A program made the translations under genes and the position numbers. Below, piece after piece: positions 24,511 through 32,444 of a stretch of 46,956 nucleotides of DNA. The stretch's first letter is position 1; every line of letters starts with the position of its first letter. The notes under the pieces are model-generated. The model made no database searches, was not told the DNA's origin, and saw only the letters and a program-made list of their open reading frames with translations. This DNA comes from DATBIO01 sp036556965 (GTDB lineage Bacteria; Acidobacteriota; Vicinamibacteria; Fen-336): assembly GCA_036556965.1 (NCBI GenBank), contig DATBIO010000325.1, forward strand, positions 1-46,956. The letters run 5' to 3'.

Positions 24511-27378
24511 GTGACGGTGGCGGGCGTCCCCCGCGCCCCCTCGCCCGACCTCCTCCACGCCCTCGGCCTGGCCGTGGGTCCCGAGCGCGTCCTCGCCCGC
24601 CCCCTCGACCGCCTCGTGCGCTCGGTGGACGCCTCCATCTACCGGTTGATCCCGGAGGCGGTGGTCCGGCCCCGCGACCTCGCCGAGGTGCGGGCCCTCC
24701 TCGAGGCGTGCCGCGCGCAGCGGCGGTGCCTCACCTTCCGCACCGCGGGCACGTCGTTGAGCGGGCAGGCGGTGACGGAGGGCGTGCTCGTCGAGCTGGC
24801 CCCCTTCTGGAACCGCTTCGCGATCTCCGCCGGCGGGAGCGAGGTGTGGACGCAGCCGGGGGTGGTGGGCGGCCTGCTGAACCGCCTGCTCGCGCCGCAC
24901 GGCCGGCGCCTGGGGCCCGACCCCGCCTCCATCGACGCCGCCATGATGGGAGGGATCGTCGCCAACAACTCCTCGGGCATGCTGTGCGGCACCGGCCAGA
25001 ACGCCTACCGCACGCTGGTGGGGATGACCGTGATGCTGGCCGACGGCGCCGTGGTGGACACGCGGGCGCCCGAGGCGGAGGAGGTGCTGCGCGGCGCGCG
25101 CCCCGCGCTCTACGCGGCGCTGGCCGCGCTGCGCGACGAGGTCCGCGCCGACGCGGAGCTGGTAGCCACCATCCGCCGCCGGTTCGCGCGCAAGAACACC
25201 ACCGGCTACAGCCTCAACGCCTTCCTCGATTTCGACCCGGTGGCGCAGATCCTCGCCCGGCTGATGGTGGGCTCCCAGGGCACGCTGGGCTTCGTGGCCG
25301 ACGTGACGCTGCGCACGGTGGCGGAGCCGCCCGCCCGCGCCACCGCCCTCCTGTTCTTCGCCGACCTCGTGGACGCGGGGGCGGCGGTAGCCCCGCTGGC
25401 CGCGGCGGGAGCGGCCGCCCTCGAGATCATGGACGCGTCCTCCCTGCGCTCGCAGGCGGCCGAGCGCCGTTATCCCTTCCCCCTCGGCGCGCGCACGGCC
25501 GCACTCCTCGTCGAGCTGCGGGAGGCCGACCCGGAGTCGCTGGCGGCGGCCGTGGAGCGCGCACGCGCGGCGCTGGGAGGCCGGACCCTGCTCGCCCCCG
25601 CCGACTTCGCCACCGACGCCCGCACGCGCGACGAGCACTGGCGCCTGCGGCGCGGACTCTATCCCTCCGTGGGCGCCCTGCGCCCGCCGGGCACCGCCGT
25701 GCTCATGGAGGACGTGGCGGTGCCCGTGGAGCGCCTGGCCGAGTGCATCGCGGACCTCCGCCTCCTGTTCGACGCCCACGGCTTTCCCGAGGCCATCGTC
25801 TTCGGCCACGCCAAGGACGGGAACCTGCACGTGGCCTTCGCCGGGGACTTCGAGAGCGCGGAGACCGTCGCCCGCTACGGCGACTTCATGCAGGCCCTGG
25901 CCGACCTCGTGGTGGGCACGTACGACGGCTCCCTGAAGGCCGAGCACGGCTCGGGCCGGAACATGGCGGCCTTCGTGCGGCAGGAGTGGGGCGACCGCGG
26001 GTACGAGGTGATGCGCCGGGTGAAGGACCTGCTGGACCCGGAGGGCCTGCTGAACCCAGACGTCGTCCTCAGCGACGACCCCCTCCTCCACCTGCGGAAC
26101 CTGAAGCCCATGCCCGCCATCTCGCCCACCGCCGACCGCTGCATCGAGTGCGGCTTCTGCGAGCCGCGCTGCCCCTCGCGGACCCTCACCCTGAGCCCCC
26201 GCCAGCGCATCGTGGCCACGCGGGAGGCGGTGCGCCTGGGCGCCCTCGACACCGGGGAGGCGCGTGCCTGGCGGGCCTCCCTGCTCCGCGACTTTGCCTA
26301 CGAGGGCGACCTGACCTGCGCGCGCGACTCCATGTGCGCCACCTCCTGCCCGGTCAAGATCGACACCGGCGCCCTGATGAAGGAGCTCGCCGGGGCCGCC
26401 CGGTCGGCGCGGTCGCGCCGCCTGGCCCTGGCCGCCGCCCGGCGCTTCCGCCTCGTCGCGGCGGCCGCGCGCGGCTCGTTGCGCGCCGCTTCCGCCCTGC
26501 GCGGGCTCCCCGGCGGTGCCTGGCTCGTCCACCGCGCCTCCGCCGCCGTCCACCGCGCCTGGCCCACCCTGCTGCCCTCGCTCCCTCCCTCGCTGGCCCT
26601 GCCCCGTCCTGCCCCGGCGCTGCCGCGCCCGCCGGCGCCGCCGGGCCGCCGGGAGGTCGTCTACTTCCCGAGCTGCCTCACCCGCATCGTGGGCCCCCTG
26701 CCTGGCGAGGAGGGGGTACCGACGGCGGCCGCGATGGTCGAGGTGCTGGGGGCGGCCGGCTTCGGCGTGCGCTACCCCGAGGGCCTGTCCGGCCTCTGCT
26801 GCGGGATGCCCTTCGGCAGCCGCTCGCTGCCGGAAGCGGCGGGGCTCTGCGCGGAGCGCGCGGGCGCCGCGCTGTGGGCGGCCAGCGACGGCGGGCGGCT
26901 CCCCGTGGTGACGGACGCCTCGCCCTGCGCGGGCACCCTGGGGGAGGCCGTGGCGCGCCTCGCGCAGGAGGGGCGCGTCCTCCGCGCCTGGGACTTCGCC
27001 TCCTTCTGGGCGCGCGAGGTCCTCCCCGCCTGGCCGCAGCCTCCGCGCCGGCGGGGGACGGCCGTGCTGCATCCGACTTGTACACTGGTGAAGATGGGCG
27101 GCCTCCCCGATCTCCTCGCCGTGGCCTCCGCGCACTCCGAGCGCGTGGCGGTGCCCGCCTCCGCGGAGTGCTGCGGGTTCGCGGGCGACCGCGGCTTCCT
27201 GGTGCCCGAGCTGACGGCCAGCGCCACGGCGCGCGAGGCCGAAGAGGTGCGGGCCCTGGCCGGCGAGGGCGCGGGCCTGTTCTCCACCTGCCGCACCTGC
27301 GAGATCGGCATGTCGCGCGCGGTGGGCCGCCCCTACCGTTCCCTGGCCCACCTCGTGCACGACGCGCTCCGCGCGTGA
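24511..27378 (+). CDS. FAD-linked oxidase fused to a 4Fe-4S/CCG reductase (D-lactate dehydrogenase-like)
   Basis: A 955-residue enzyme of the Dld-II type. An FAD-binding PCMH domain (about 40-260: FRTAGTSLSGQAVTEGVLVE, GGIVANNSSGMLCGTG, KNTTGYSLNAFLDF) is followed by the FAD-oxidase C domain (to about 520: FGHAKDGNLH, KAEHGSGRNMA). Then come two 4Fe-4S motifs (CIECGFCEPRCP and CARDSMCATSCP). At the C-terminus are two CCG domains (CCGMPFGSRSLP, CCGFAGDRGF). It should oxidise a 2-hydroxy acid such as D-lactate and pass electrons through the iron-sulfur clusters to the quinone pool. A Pro/Ala linker lies near 700-715. The GTG at 24511 follows the lipoprotein stop directly, so translation is probably coupled. 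Exact substrate unknown. Confidence 0.93.
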   Translation: MTVAGVPRAPSPDLLHALGLAVGPERVLARPLDRLVRSVDASIYRLIPEAVVRPRDLAEVRALLEACRAQRRCLTFRTAGTSLSGQAVTEGVLVELAPFWNRFAISAGGSEVWTQPGVVGGLLNRLLAPHGRRLGPDPASIDAAMMGGIVANNSSGMLCGTGQNAYRTLVGMTVMLADGAVVDTRAPEAEEVLRGARPALYAALAALRDEVRADAELVATIRRRFARKNTTGYSLNAFLDFDPVAQILARLMVGSQGTLGFVADVTLRTVAEPPARATALLFFADLVDAGAAVAPLAAAGAAALEIMDASSLRSQAAERRYPFPLGARTAALLVELREADPESLAAAVERARAALGGRTLLAPADFATDARTRDEHWRLRRGLYPSVGALRPPGTAVLMEDVAVPVERLAECIADLRLLFDAHGFPEAIVFGHAKDGNLHVAFAGDFESAETVARYGDFMQALADLVVGTYDGSLKAEHGSGRNMAAFVRQEWGDRGYEVMRRVKDLLDPEGLLNPDVVLSDDPLLHLRNLKPMPAISPTADRCIECGFCEPRCPSRTLTLSPRQRIVATREAVRLGALDTGEARAWRASLLRDFAYEGDLTCARDSMCATSCPVKIDTGALMKELAGAARSARSRRLALAAARRFRLVAAAARGSLRAASALRGLPGGAWLVHRASAAVHRAWPTLLPSLPPSLALPRPAPALPRPPAPPGRREVVYFPSCLTRIVGPLPGEEGVPTAAAMVEVLGAAGFGVRYPEGLSGLCCGMPFGSRSLPEAAGLCAERAGAALWAASDGGRLPVVTDASPCAGTLGEAVARLAQEGRVLRAWDFASFWAREVLPAWPQPPRRRGTAVLHPTCTLVKMGGLPDLLAVASAHSERVAVPASAECCGFAGDRGFLVPELTASATAREAEEVRALAGEGAGLFSTCRTCEIGMSRAVGRPYRSLAHLVHDALRA

Positions 27379-27995
27379 TCGACCGCTTCATCGACTGGGT
27401 GAGCGCGGCCCCCGGCGGAGCCGTCTACGCCATCCTCGTCGCGCTCTCCGCGGTGGAGAACGTCTTCCCGCCCGTGCCCGCCGACGTGGCGGTGGTGCTG
27501 GGCGCGTTCCTGTCCCAGCGCGGGGTGACCTCGGCCCCCCTGCTGGGGACGCTGTGCTGGCTGGCCAACACCGCGAGCGCGGCGGGGATGTTCTACTACG
27601 CGCGCGCCAAGGGACGCGCCTTCTTCGAGACGGGCTGGCCGCGACGCCTCGTGCCGCCCGCCGCCATCCGCTCGCTGGAAAAGGCGTACGCGCGGCACGG
27701 GGTCCTGGGCATCTTCCTGAGCCGGTTCCTGCCCGGGGTGCGGGCGGCGGTGACGCCCTTCGCGGGGCTGGTCGGCATGCCCCCGCTGCGCGCTCTGCTG
27801 CCGGCGGCGGTGGCTTCCGCCATCTGGTACGCGGTGCTGGTGGCCATCGGCACCGCGGTGGGCATGAACTGGGAGCGCGCGCGCGCGGTGGTGGAGAGGA
27901 TGCAGAGCGTGCTGGGGCTCGTCTCCCTGGCCATCACCGCCGCCATCGCCTGGTGGCTCTGGCGGCGCCACCGCGAGCACTCCCAGGAGTCCTGA
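27375..27995 (+). CDS. DedA family membrane protein
   Basis: A 206-residue DedA/SNARE-associated protein of the inner membrane; members act in lipid carrier recycling and membrane homeostasis. The sequence has ENVFPPVPADVAVVLGAFLS, then the typical FLSRFLPGVRAAVTPFAGLVGMP split around Arg-Phe and further helices, ending in a basic RRHREHSQES tail. The GTG overlaps the preceding TGA as GTGA, so translation is coupled to the dehydrogenase. It converges on the enoyl-CoA hydratase gene with a 2-base gap. Confidence 0.92.
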   Translation: MIDRFIDWVSAAPGGAVYAILVALSAVENVFPPVPADVAVVLGAFLSQRGVTSAPLLGTLCWLANTASAAGMFYYARAKGRAFFETGWPRRLVPPAAIRSLEKAYARHGVLGIFLSRFLPGVRAAVTPFAGLVGMPPLRALLPAAVASAIWYAVLVAIGTAVGMNWERARAVVERMQSVLGLVSLAITAAIAWWLWRRHREHSQES

Positions 27996-27997
27996 GC

Positions 27998-28771
27998 TCA
28001 GGCCCGCGGCTTCGTCAGCGAGTCCACCATCTCGCGCAGGCGGACCCGCGTGGGCTCCGCGAACCAGCCGTCGAGCCAGGCCTCGAGCAGGGGCTCCTCG
28101 CGCTCCCTCATCGCGCGCAGGGTGTCCGCGCGCCCGTACTCCTTGATCACGGCGAAGGCGTGGGGGTCCTTGTCCGCGAACTCCTGGAGACGGCCGAGGC
28201 AGAAGCCCTCGAAGCCCTCGGGATGGGCGAGGTCGTCCACCAGCCCCGCGGCCAGGGCCTCCTCGTCGCCGAAGTTGCGCCCGAGGAGGGCCACCGGGGC
28301 GTAGGACTGCGGGGGCACGCTCGCGCGCAGGAGCAGGGCCACCGACCAGGGCAGCGGCACCCCGATCTTCACCTCGTTCAGGCCGATCTGCGCGCCCCCG
28401 CGGCGCAGGACGCGCAGGTCGGCGGTGAGGGCGAGGATGCAGCCTCCCGCCACCGCGTGCCCGTTCACCGCGGCCACCACCGGCTTGCGCAGGCCGTAGA
28501 GGGCCCAGACCATCTCCGCGAAGCGCAGCATGAAGGCGCGCATGGCCGGGCGCTCGTACTCGATCAGGGTGACGAGGTCGAGCCCGGGGCAGAACACCTT
28601 GGGGTGCGCGGAGGCGAGCAGCACGCCCCGCACGCCGTCGTCGGCTTCCAGGGCGGCCGCGGCCGCGATGAGCGCCTCCACCAGCGCGGGGTCGATGGCG
28701 TTGGCGCGCGCCTTCTCGAGGCGCAGCACGGCCAGGCTCCCCTTCGCGTCGATGCGCACGGCCTCGCCCAT
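27998..28771 (-). CDS. Enoyl-CoA hydratase/isomerase family protein
   Basis: A 257-residue crotonase-fold protein. The oxyanion-hole segments are KVFCPGLDLVTLI (about 58-70) and NGHAVAGGCILALTADLRV (about 103-121), followed by IGLNEVKIGVPLPW. One Glu, in NEVKIGV, sits where hydratases and isomerases place a catalytic Glu. The protein could be a delta3-delta2-enoyl-CoA isomerase or a hydratase; sequence alone does not decide. GGGAGGG four bases before the ATG sets the start. Confidence 0.9.
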   Translation of the reverse strand: MGEAVRIDAKGSLAVLRLEKARANAIDPALVEALIAAAAALEADDGVRGVLLASAHPKVFCPGLDLVTLIEYERPAMRAFMLRFAEMVWALYGLRKPVVAAVNGHAVAGGCILALTADLRVLRRGGAQIGLNEVKIGVPLPWSVALLLRASVPPQSYAPVALLGRNFGDEEALAAGLVDDLAHPEGFEGFCLGRLQEFADKDPHAFAVIKEYGRADTLRAMREREEPLLEAWLDGWFAEPTRVRLREMVDSLTKPRA

Positions 28772-28823
28772 CGTCCCTCCCCTGCCGCCCCCGCGCGCAC
28801 GAGGAATACCACAGGACGCGGCG

Positions 28824-29804
28824 TCACTCCCAGAGGCGGAGCTGCCGGGGCTCCTCCCGCGCGTCGCCCCGCGGCTGGAAGCCGTGGGCCTGGCGCAGCC
28901 GGTCCACCAGCGCCTCCACGCGGGCGCGGTAGGACCCGCGCAGGTACACGCGGCCCGCGTAGGCGCGGGCGTAGGCCTCGCGCAGGTGCTTGAAGTCGGC
29001 CTCCAGCCAGCGCAGGAACTTCTCCCTGGTGGGCGAGCGCAGGAAGAGGACGTTGGCGAACAGCCGGCGCACGCCGGCCTCGGCCACGCGCCGCAGCAGG
29101 AGGTCCAGGTCCGCCTCGGCGTCCGTGATCCCGGGCAGGATGGGGGCGAGGGCGTGGCAGGTCTCGACGCCGGCCGCGCTCAGGCGCCGCATCACCTCCA
29201 GCCGCACCTCCGGGGGCGGAGCCCACGGGTCGAGCCGGCGCGCCAGCGCCGCGTGGGGCGTGGCCAGCGAGACGTGCACGGACAGCTCCGAGCGCGCCGC
29301 GATGCGCCGCAGGAGGTCGAGGTCGCGCAGCACCAGCGCCCCCTTGGTGGTGATCCCCAGGCGCGCGCCCCGGTGCCGCGCGACCTTCTCCAGGAAGCCG
29401 CGCGTGACCCGCCACTCCGCCTCCCCCGGCTGGTAGGGGTCGGTGGCGGTGCCGAGCGCGATCCGCTCCCCCCGCCTCACCGCCCGGGCCAGCCGGCGCG
29501 CGGTCTCTTCCTCGCCGCCGGACTTGAAGTAGACGAGCGAGTGGAAGTCCTCCGGCGTGGCGATGCCCATGAACTCGTGGGTGTAGGTGGCATAGCAGTA
29601 GCGGCATCCCATGGCGCAGCCGCGGTAGGGGTTGACCGTCCAGGTGAAGGGCATGCGCGGGGCGTCGCAGCGGTTCAGGAGGCTCCGCGCCTCCAGGCGC
29701 CGATAACGCACGCCGCCGCGCTCGGACAGGGTGTCGGCGCCCATCCGGCGGGCCAGGCTCGGAGCAGGAACCCCGGGAGTCACTTTCGCCTTATGTTCGC
29801 TCAT
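28824..29804 (-). CDS. SPL family radical SAM protein
   Basis: A 326-residue radical SAM enzyme of the spore-photoproduct-lyase-like (COG1533) family. NPYRGCAMGCRYCYA carries the CxxxCxxC that binds the 4Fe-4S cluster, preceded by FTWTVNPYRGC. It continues with the barrel (ALGTATDPYQPGEAEW, ARLGITTKGALVLRD, LSVHVSLATPHAAL, CHALAPILPGITDAEADL). The conserved Cys used by true SPL is not evident, so it may act on another substrate. Start MSEHKAK at 29804; a TTG at 29822 is an alternative. It diverges from the AmrS-like gene. Confidence 0.88.
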   Translation of the reverse strand: MSEHKAKVTPGVPAPSLARRMGADTLSERGGVRYRRLEARSLLNRCDAPRMPFTWTVNPYRGCAMGCRYCYATYTHEFMGIATPEDFHSLVYFKSGGEEETARRLARAVRRGERIALGTATDPYQPGEAEWRVTRGFLEKVARHRGARLGITTKGALVLRDLDLLRRIAARSELSVHVSLATPHAALARRLDPWAPPPEVRLEVMRRLSAAGVETCHALAPILPGITDAEADLDLLLRRVAEAGVRRLFANVLFLRSPTREKFLRWLEADFKHLREAYARAYAGRVYLRGSYRARVEALVDRLRQAHGFQPRGDAREEPRQLRLWE

Positions 29805-29822
29805 GAGCCCAATGGTCCACAA

Positions 29823-29847
29823 GGTCCCCGGGACCGGGGCCTACAAT
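29823..29847. promoter_or_regulatory. Palindrome and -10 box between divergent radical SAM genes
   Basis: GGTCCC-C-GGGACC (29823-29835) is a perfect inverted repeat just upstream of TACAAT (29842-29847), the likely -10 of the rightward gene. The -10 overlaps an ATG at 29846, which argues for the next in-frame ATG as start. The palindrome could be an operator. Confidence 0.45.
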
Positions 29848-29863
29848 GGAGAAGGCAGCTCAC

Positions 29864-30934
29864 ATGGCGGCCACGACCTCCCCGCTGGCCGACGTCCTCG
29901 CGCGCTACACCGCGGAGGGCACGCTCGTCGAGCGGCTGCCCCAGGGCCGCATACGCTGCTTCGCCTGCGGCCACCGCTGCCTCATCCCGCCCGGCCAGCG
30001 GGGCGTGTGCAAGGTCCGCTGGAACGAGGACGGCGTGCTGCGCGTGCCCTGGGGCTACGTCGGGGGCCTGCAGGTCGACCCGGTGGAGAAGAAGCCGTTC
30101 TTCCACGCCCTGCCCGGCAGCAAGGCCCTCTCCTTCGGCATGCTGGGCTGCGACTTCCACTGCGGCTACTGCCAGAACTGGGTCACCTCGCAGGCCCTGC
30201 GCGACGCGAGCGCGGTGAGCCCCCCCATCGAGACCACGCCCGCCCAGCTCGTCTCCCTCGCCCTCAAGCACGGGGCTCCCATCGTCACCTCCACCTACAA
30301 CGAGCCCCTCATCACCAGCGAGTGGGCGGTGGCCGTGTTCAAGGAGGCGAAGGAGGCGGGGCTGGTCTGCTCCTACGTGTCCAACGGCAACGGCACCCCC
30401 GAGGTCCTCGAGTACATCCGGCCCTGGGTCTCGCTCTACAAGGTGGACCTCAAGAGCTTCCGCGACCGCCACTACCGGGAGCTCGGCGGCACGCTGGAGC
30501 GCGTCCTCTGGACCGTGCGCGCCCTCCACGAGATGGGGTTCTGGGTGGAGATCGTGACCCTGGTGGTGCCCGGCTTCAACGACTCCGAGGAGGAGCTGCG
30601 CGACATCGCGCGCTTCCTGGCCTCCGTCTCCCGGGACATTCCCTGGCACGTCACCGCCTTCCACCAGGACTACCGGATGACGGCCAACCACAACACGGGC
30701 GTGGAGGCGCTGCTGAGGGCGTGCGCGATCGGGACGGAGGAGGGCCTGCGCTTCGTCTACGCCGGCAACATCCCCGGCGCGGTGGGGCGGTGGGAGAACA
30801 CCTGGTGCCCGGGCTGCGGCGCGCTCCTCATCGAGCGGTTCGGCTTCCGCGTGCAGCAGCAGCGCGTGGGAGCGGACGGACTCTGTCCCGACTGCGGCCG
30901 CGCGATTCCGGGCTTCTGGAAACGGCCTACCTGA
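29864..30934 (+). CDS. amrS: AmmeMemoRadiSam-type radical SAM enzyme
   Basis: A 356-residue radical SAM protein. The N-terminus has a cysteine cluster (CFACGHRC, then GQRGVC). The radical SAM motif is GCDFHCGYCQNW, preceded by EKKPFFHALPGSKALSFG. TYNEPLITSEW, YVSNGNGTPEVL and WHVTAFHQDYRM are typical of the AmrS group. A C-terminal zinc ribbon (CPGCG and CPDCG) is present. AmrS proteins usually occur with AMMECR1 (AmrA) and MEMO1 (AmrB) homologues, and none is in this window. The ATG at 29846 overlaps the -10 box, so 29864 was chosen. Its 3' end overlaps the convergent DUF3179 gene by 8 bases. Confidence 0.92.
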   Translation: MAATTSPLADVLARYTAEGTLVERLPQGRIRCFACGHRCLIPPGQRGVCKVRWNEDGVLRVPWGYVGGLQVDPVEKKPFFHALPGSKALSFGMLGCDFHCGYCQNWVTSQALRDASAVSPPIETTPAQLVSLALKHGAPIVTSTYNEPLITSEWAVAVFKEAKEAGLVCSYVSNGNGTPEVLEYIRPWVSLYKVDLKSFRDRHYRELGGTLERVLWTVRALHEMGFWVEIVTLVVPGFNDSEEELRDIARFLASVSRDIPWHVTAFHQDYRMTANHNTGVEALLRACAIGTEEGLRFVYAGNIPGAVGRWENTWCPGCGALLIERFGFRVQQQRVGADGLCPDCGRAIPGFWKRPT

Positions 30935-32384
30935 CCAGCTCCGTCTCCGGGAACTGGGCGCGCCAGCCGAACCAGAAGGCGCGCGCCGCCGCCACCCGGG
31001 GCAGCGGCGAGGCGCCTCCGCCCTCCAGCCGCAGCGCGGCCTCCGAGAGCTGCCAGCGGCGCCCGGAAGCGTCCTCCAGCAGGTCCGGCGCCAGGATGCG
31101 CGCGAAGCGCACGTCGCCCGCCGCGAAGACGCGGTTCGCGCCCCGGGGCGTGGTCACCACCACGAGCCGGTGCCCGGCCAGCGTCACGTGGTGGAGGGGC
31201 TGCCGGCGCAGCAGGTCCACGGAGAGGGCGAGCGCGCGGCGTGGCGTCCCCGGCGGCGTGCCCAGCGGGCGGAGGCGGATCCCCAGCACCTCGGCCTTGT
31301 TCTTCAAGCGCGCGTCGTCCTGGGGGACGGCGAACATCAGGCGGTCGGTGGACAGGTACTCGCGGTAGGCCGCGCCCTCCGCGTAGTTCCGCTGGTGGCC
31401 GGTCTCCAGCGAGAGCACCGTGGTCGCCGGGTGGGCGGAGCGCCACTCCTTCCACGTCGTGGTGACGACGGGGCGGGCCACCAGCTCCAGGGTGGCGCCG
31501 GCCAGGGGCCCCATCACGGGCCGGCCTTCCAGCGTGGACCACAGGCTCTTCGTCTCCTCGTCGAAGAGCAGCTTGTTGGAGCGGTAGAGCAGGCCGCTGG
31601 TGCCGAAGGTGAGAGGCCGCCCCGCCACCGTGCTCTCGTAGGGGATGGCCGTCCCGCACAGCGGGCAATAGACGAGGACCAGCGGCGTGCCGCCCAGCGT
31701 GTCGCGCACCAGCTCGTGCCAGGCGAGGATGCGCCGCGGGTAGGCCCGCGCCTCCCCGCCCAGCGCCACGCCGAAGACCACGTGGTCGTCCTTCAGGTAG
31801 GCGGCGGCGTGCGCCGGCACCGTCGCCGGGCGGTCGAGGGGAGGGATGCCGTTGACGGGCACGCCCCCCCAGTCCACCTCGTCGAGGCGGATGGCGGGCG
31901 GGGTCGCCGCTCCGAAGAAGGTGGAGAAGCGCGGGTCCACCTGGCCGTAGAGCGCGGCCTTGAAGGCCGCGTACTCGGGGTGGGGCTGCTCGGGCCGCGA
32001 CCACATCCAGCGGCGCCAGCGCCGGAGGTCGTGGCCGAACGACTGGCGGGTCTGCTTCTCCAGGAAGCGCACCAGGCGCTCGCGTGCCCGCGCCCGCGGC
32101 GAGTCGGCCACCTCGACCTCGCCTTCGAACCTCCCCTCCAGGGGGTCGTCGGCGTCGTTCTCCAGGTCCGGCTGGCCCCCCTCCGCTCCCGCCGTGCCGC
32201 GGCGCGGGATCGGCAGGAAGCGCGCGAGGTCCACCAGCAGCGGCGTGTAGCCGTCCTGCCAGGAGCGGGCCAGCTCTTCGAGGGCCGGCCGCGCGCGCTT
32301 CTCGTCGGGGGAGGCGGCGTCGAAGAAGACCTGCAGCCCCGGCGCCGCGGCCGCCAGCAGCAGGCCGAGGACCGCTCCCGTCAC
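30927..32384 (-). CDS. DUF3179 domain-containing protein
   Basis: A 485-residue protein of unknown function with an N-terminal hydrophobic segment (VTGAVLGLLLAAAAPGLQV) that may be a signal peptide. The DUF3179 core (about 190-400) has ILAWHELVRDTLGGTPLVLV, VYCPLCGTAIPYES, FGTSGLLYRSNKLLFDEETK and SLWSTLEGRPVMGPLAG. The CPLCG pair may bind a metal. The conserved TTWKEWRSAHPATTVLS follows. It lies 60 bases downstream of the TPR protein gene on the same strand. GTG start without a clear ribosome binding site. Confidence 0.9.
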   Translation of the reverse strand: MTGAVLGLLLAAAAPGLQVFFDAASPDEKRARPALEELARSWQDGYTPLLVDLARFLPIPRRGTAGAEGGQPDLENDADDPLEGRFEGEVEVADSPRARARERLVRFLEKQTRQSFGHDLRRWRRWMWSRPEQPHPEYAAFKAALYGQVDPRFSTFFGAATPPAIRLDEVDWGGVPVNGIPPLDRPATVPAHAAAYLKDDHVVFGVALGGEARAYPRRILAWHELVRDTLGGTPLVLVYCPLCGTAIPYESTVAGRPLTFGTSGLLYRSNKLLFDEETKSLWSTLEGRPVMGPLAGATLELVARPVVTTTWKEWRSAHPATTVLSLETGHQRNYAEGAAYREYLSTDRLMFAVPQDDARLKNKAEVLGIRLRPLGTPPGTPRRALALSVDLLRRQPLHHVTLAGHRLVVVTTPRGANRVFAAGDVRFARILAPDLLEDASGRRWQLSEAALRLEGGGASPLPRVAAARAFWFGWRAQFPETELVR

Positions 32385-32444
32385 CTCAGGAGGGAGCAGG
32401 CCCGCGAACCGTGCGACTCCTGGGGCCCAGCGTGGTGGACCGGG

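Noticed and set aside
24409..27360. A 983-codon minus-strand frame over the FAD/Fe-S dehydrogenase
   Set aside because: It is the antisense shadow of a clear enzyme with all its motifs on the plus strand.
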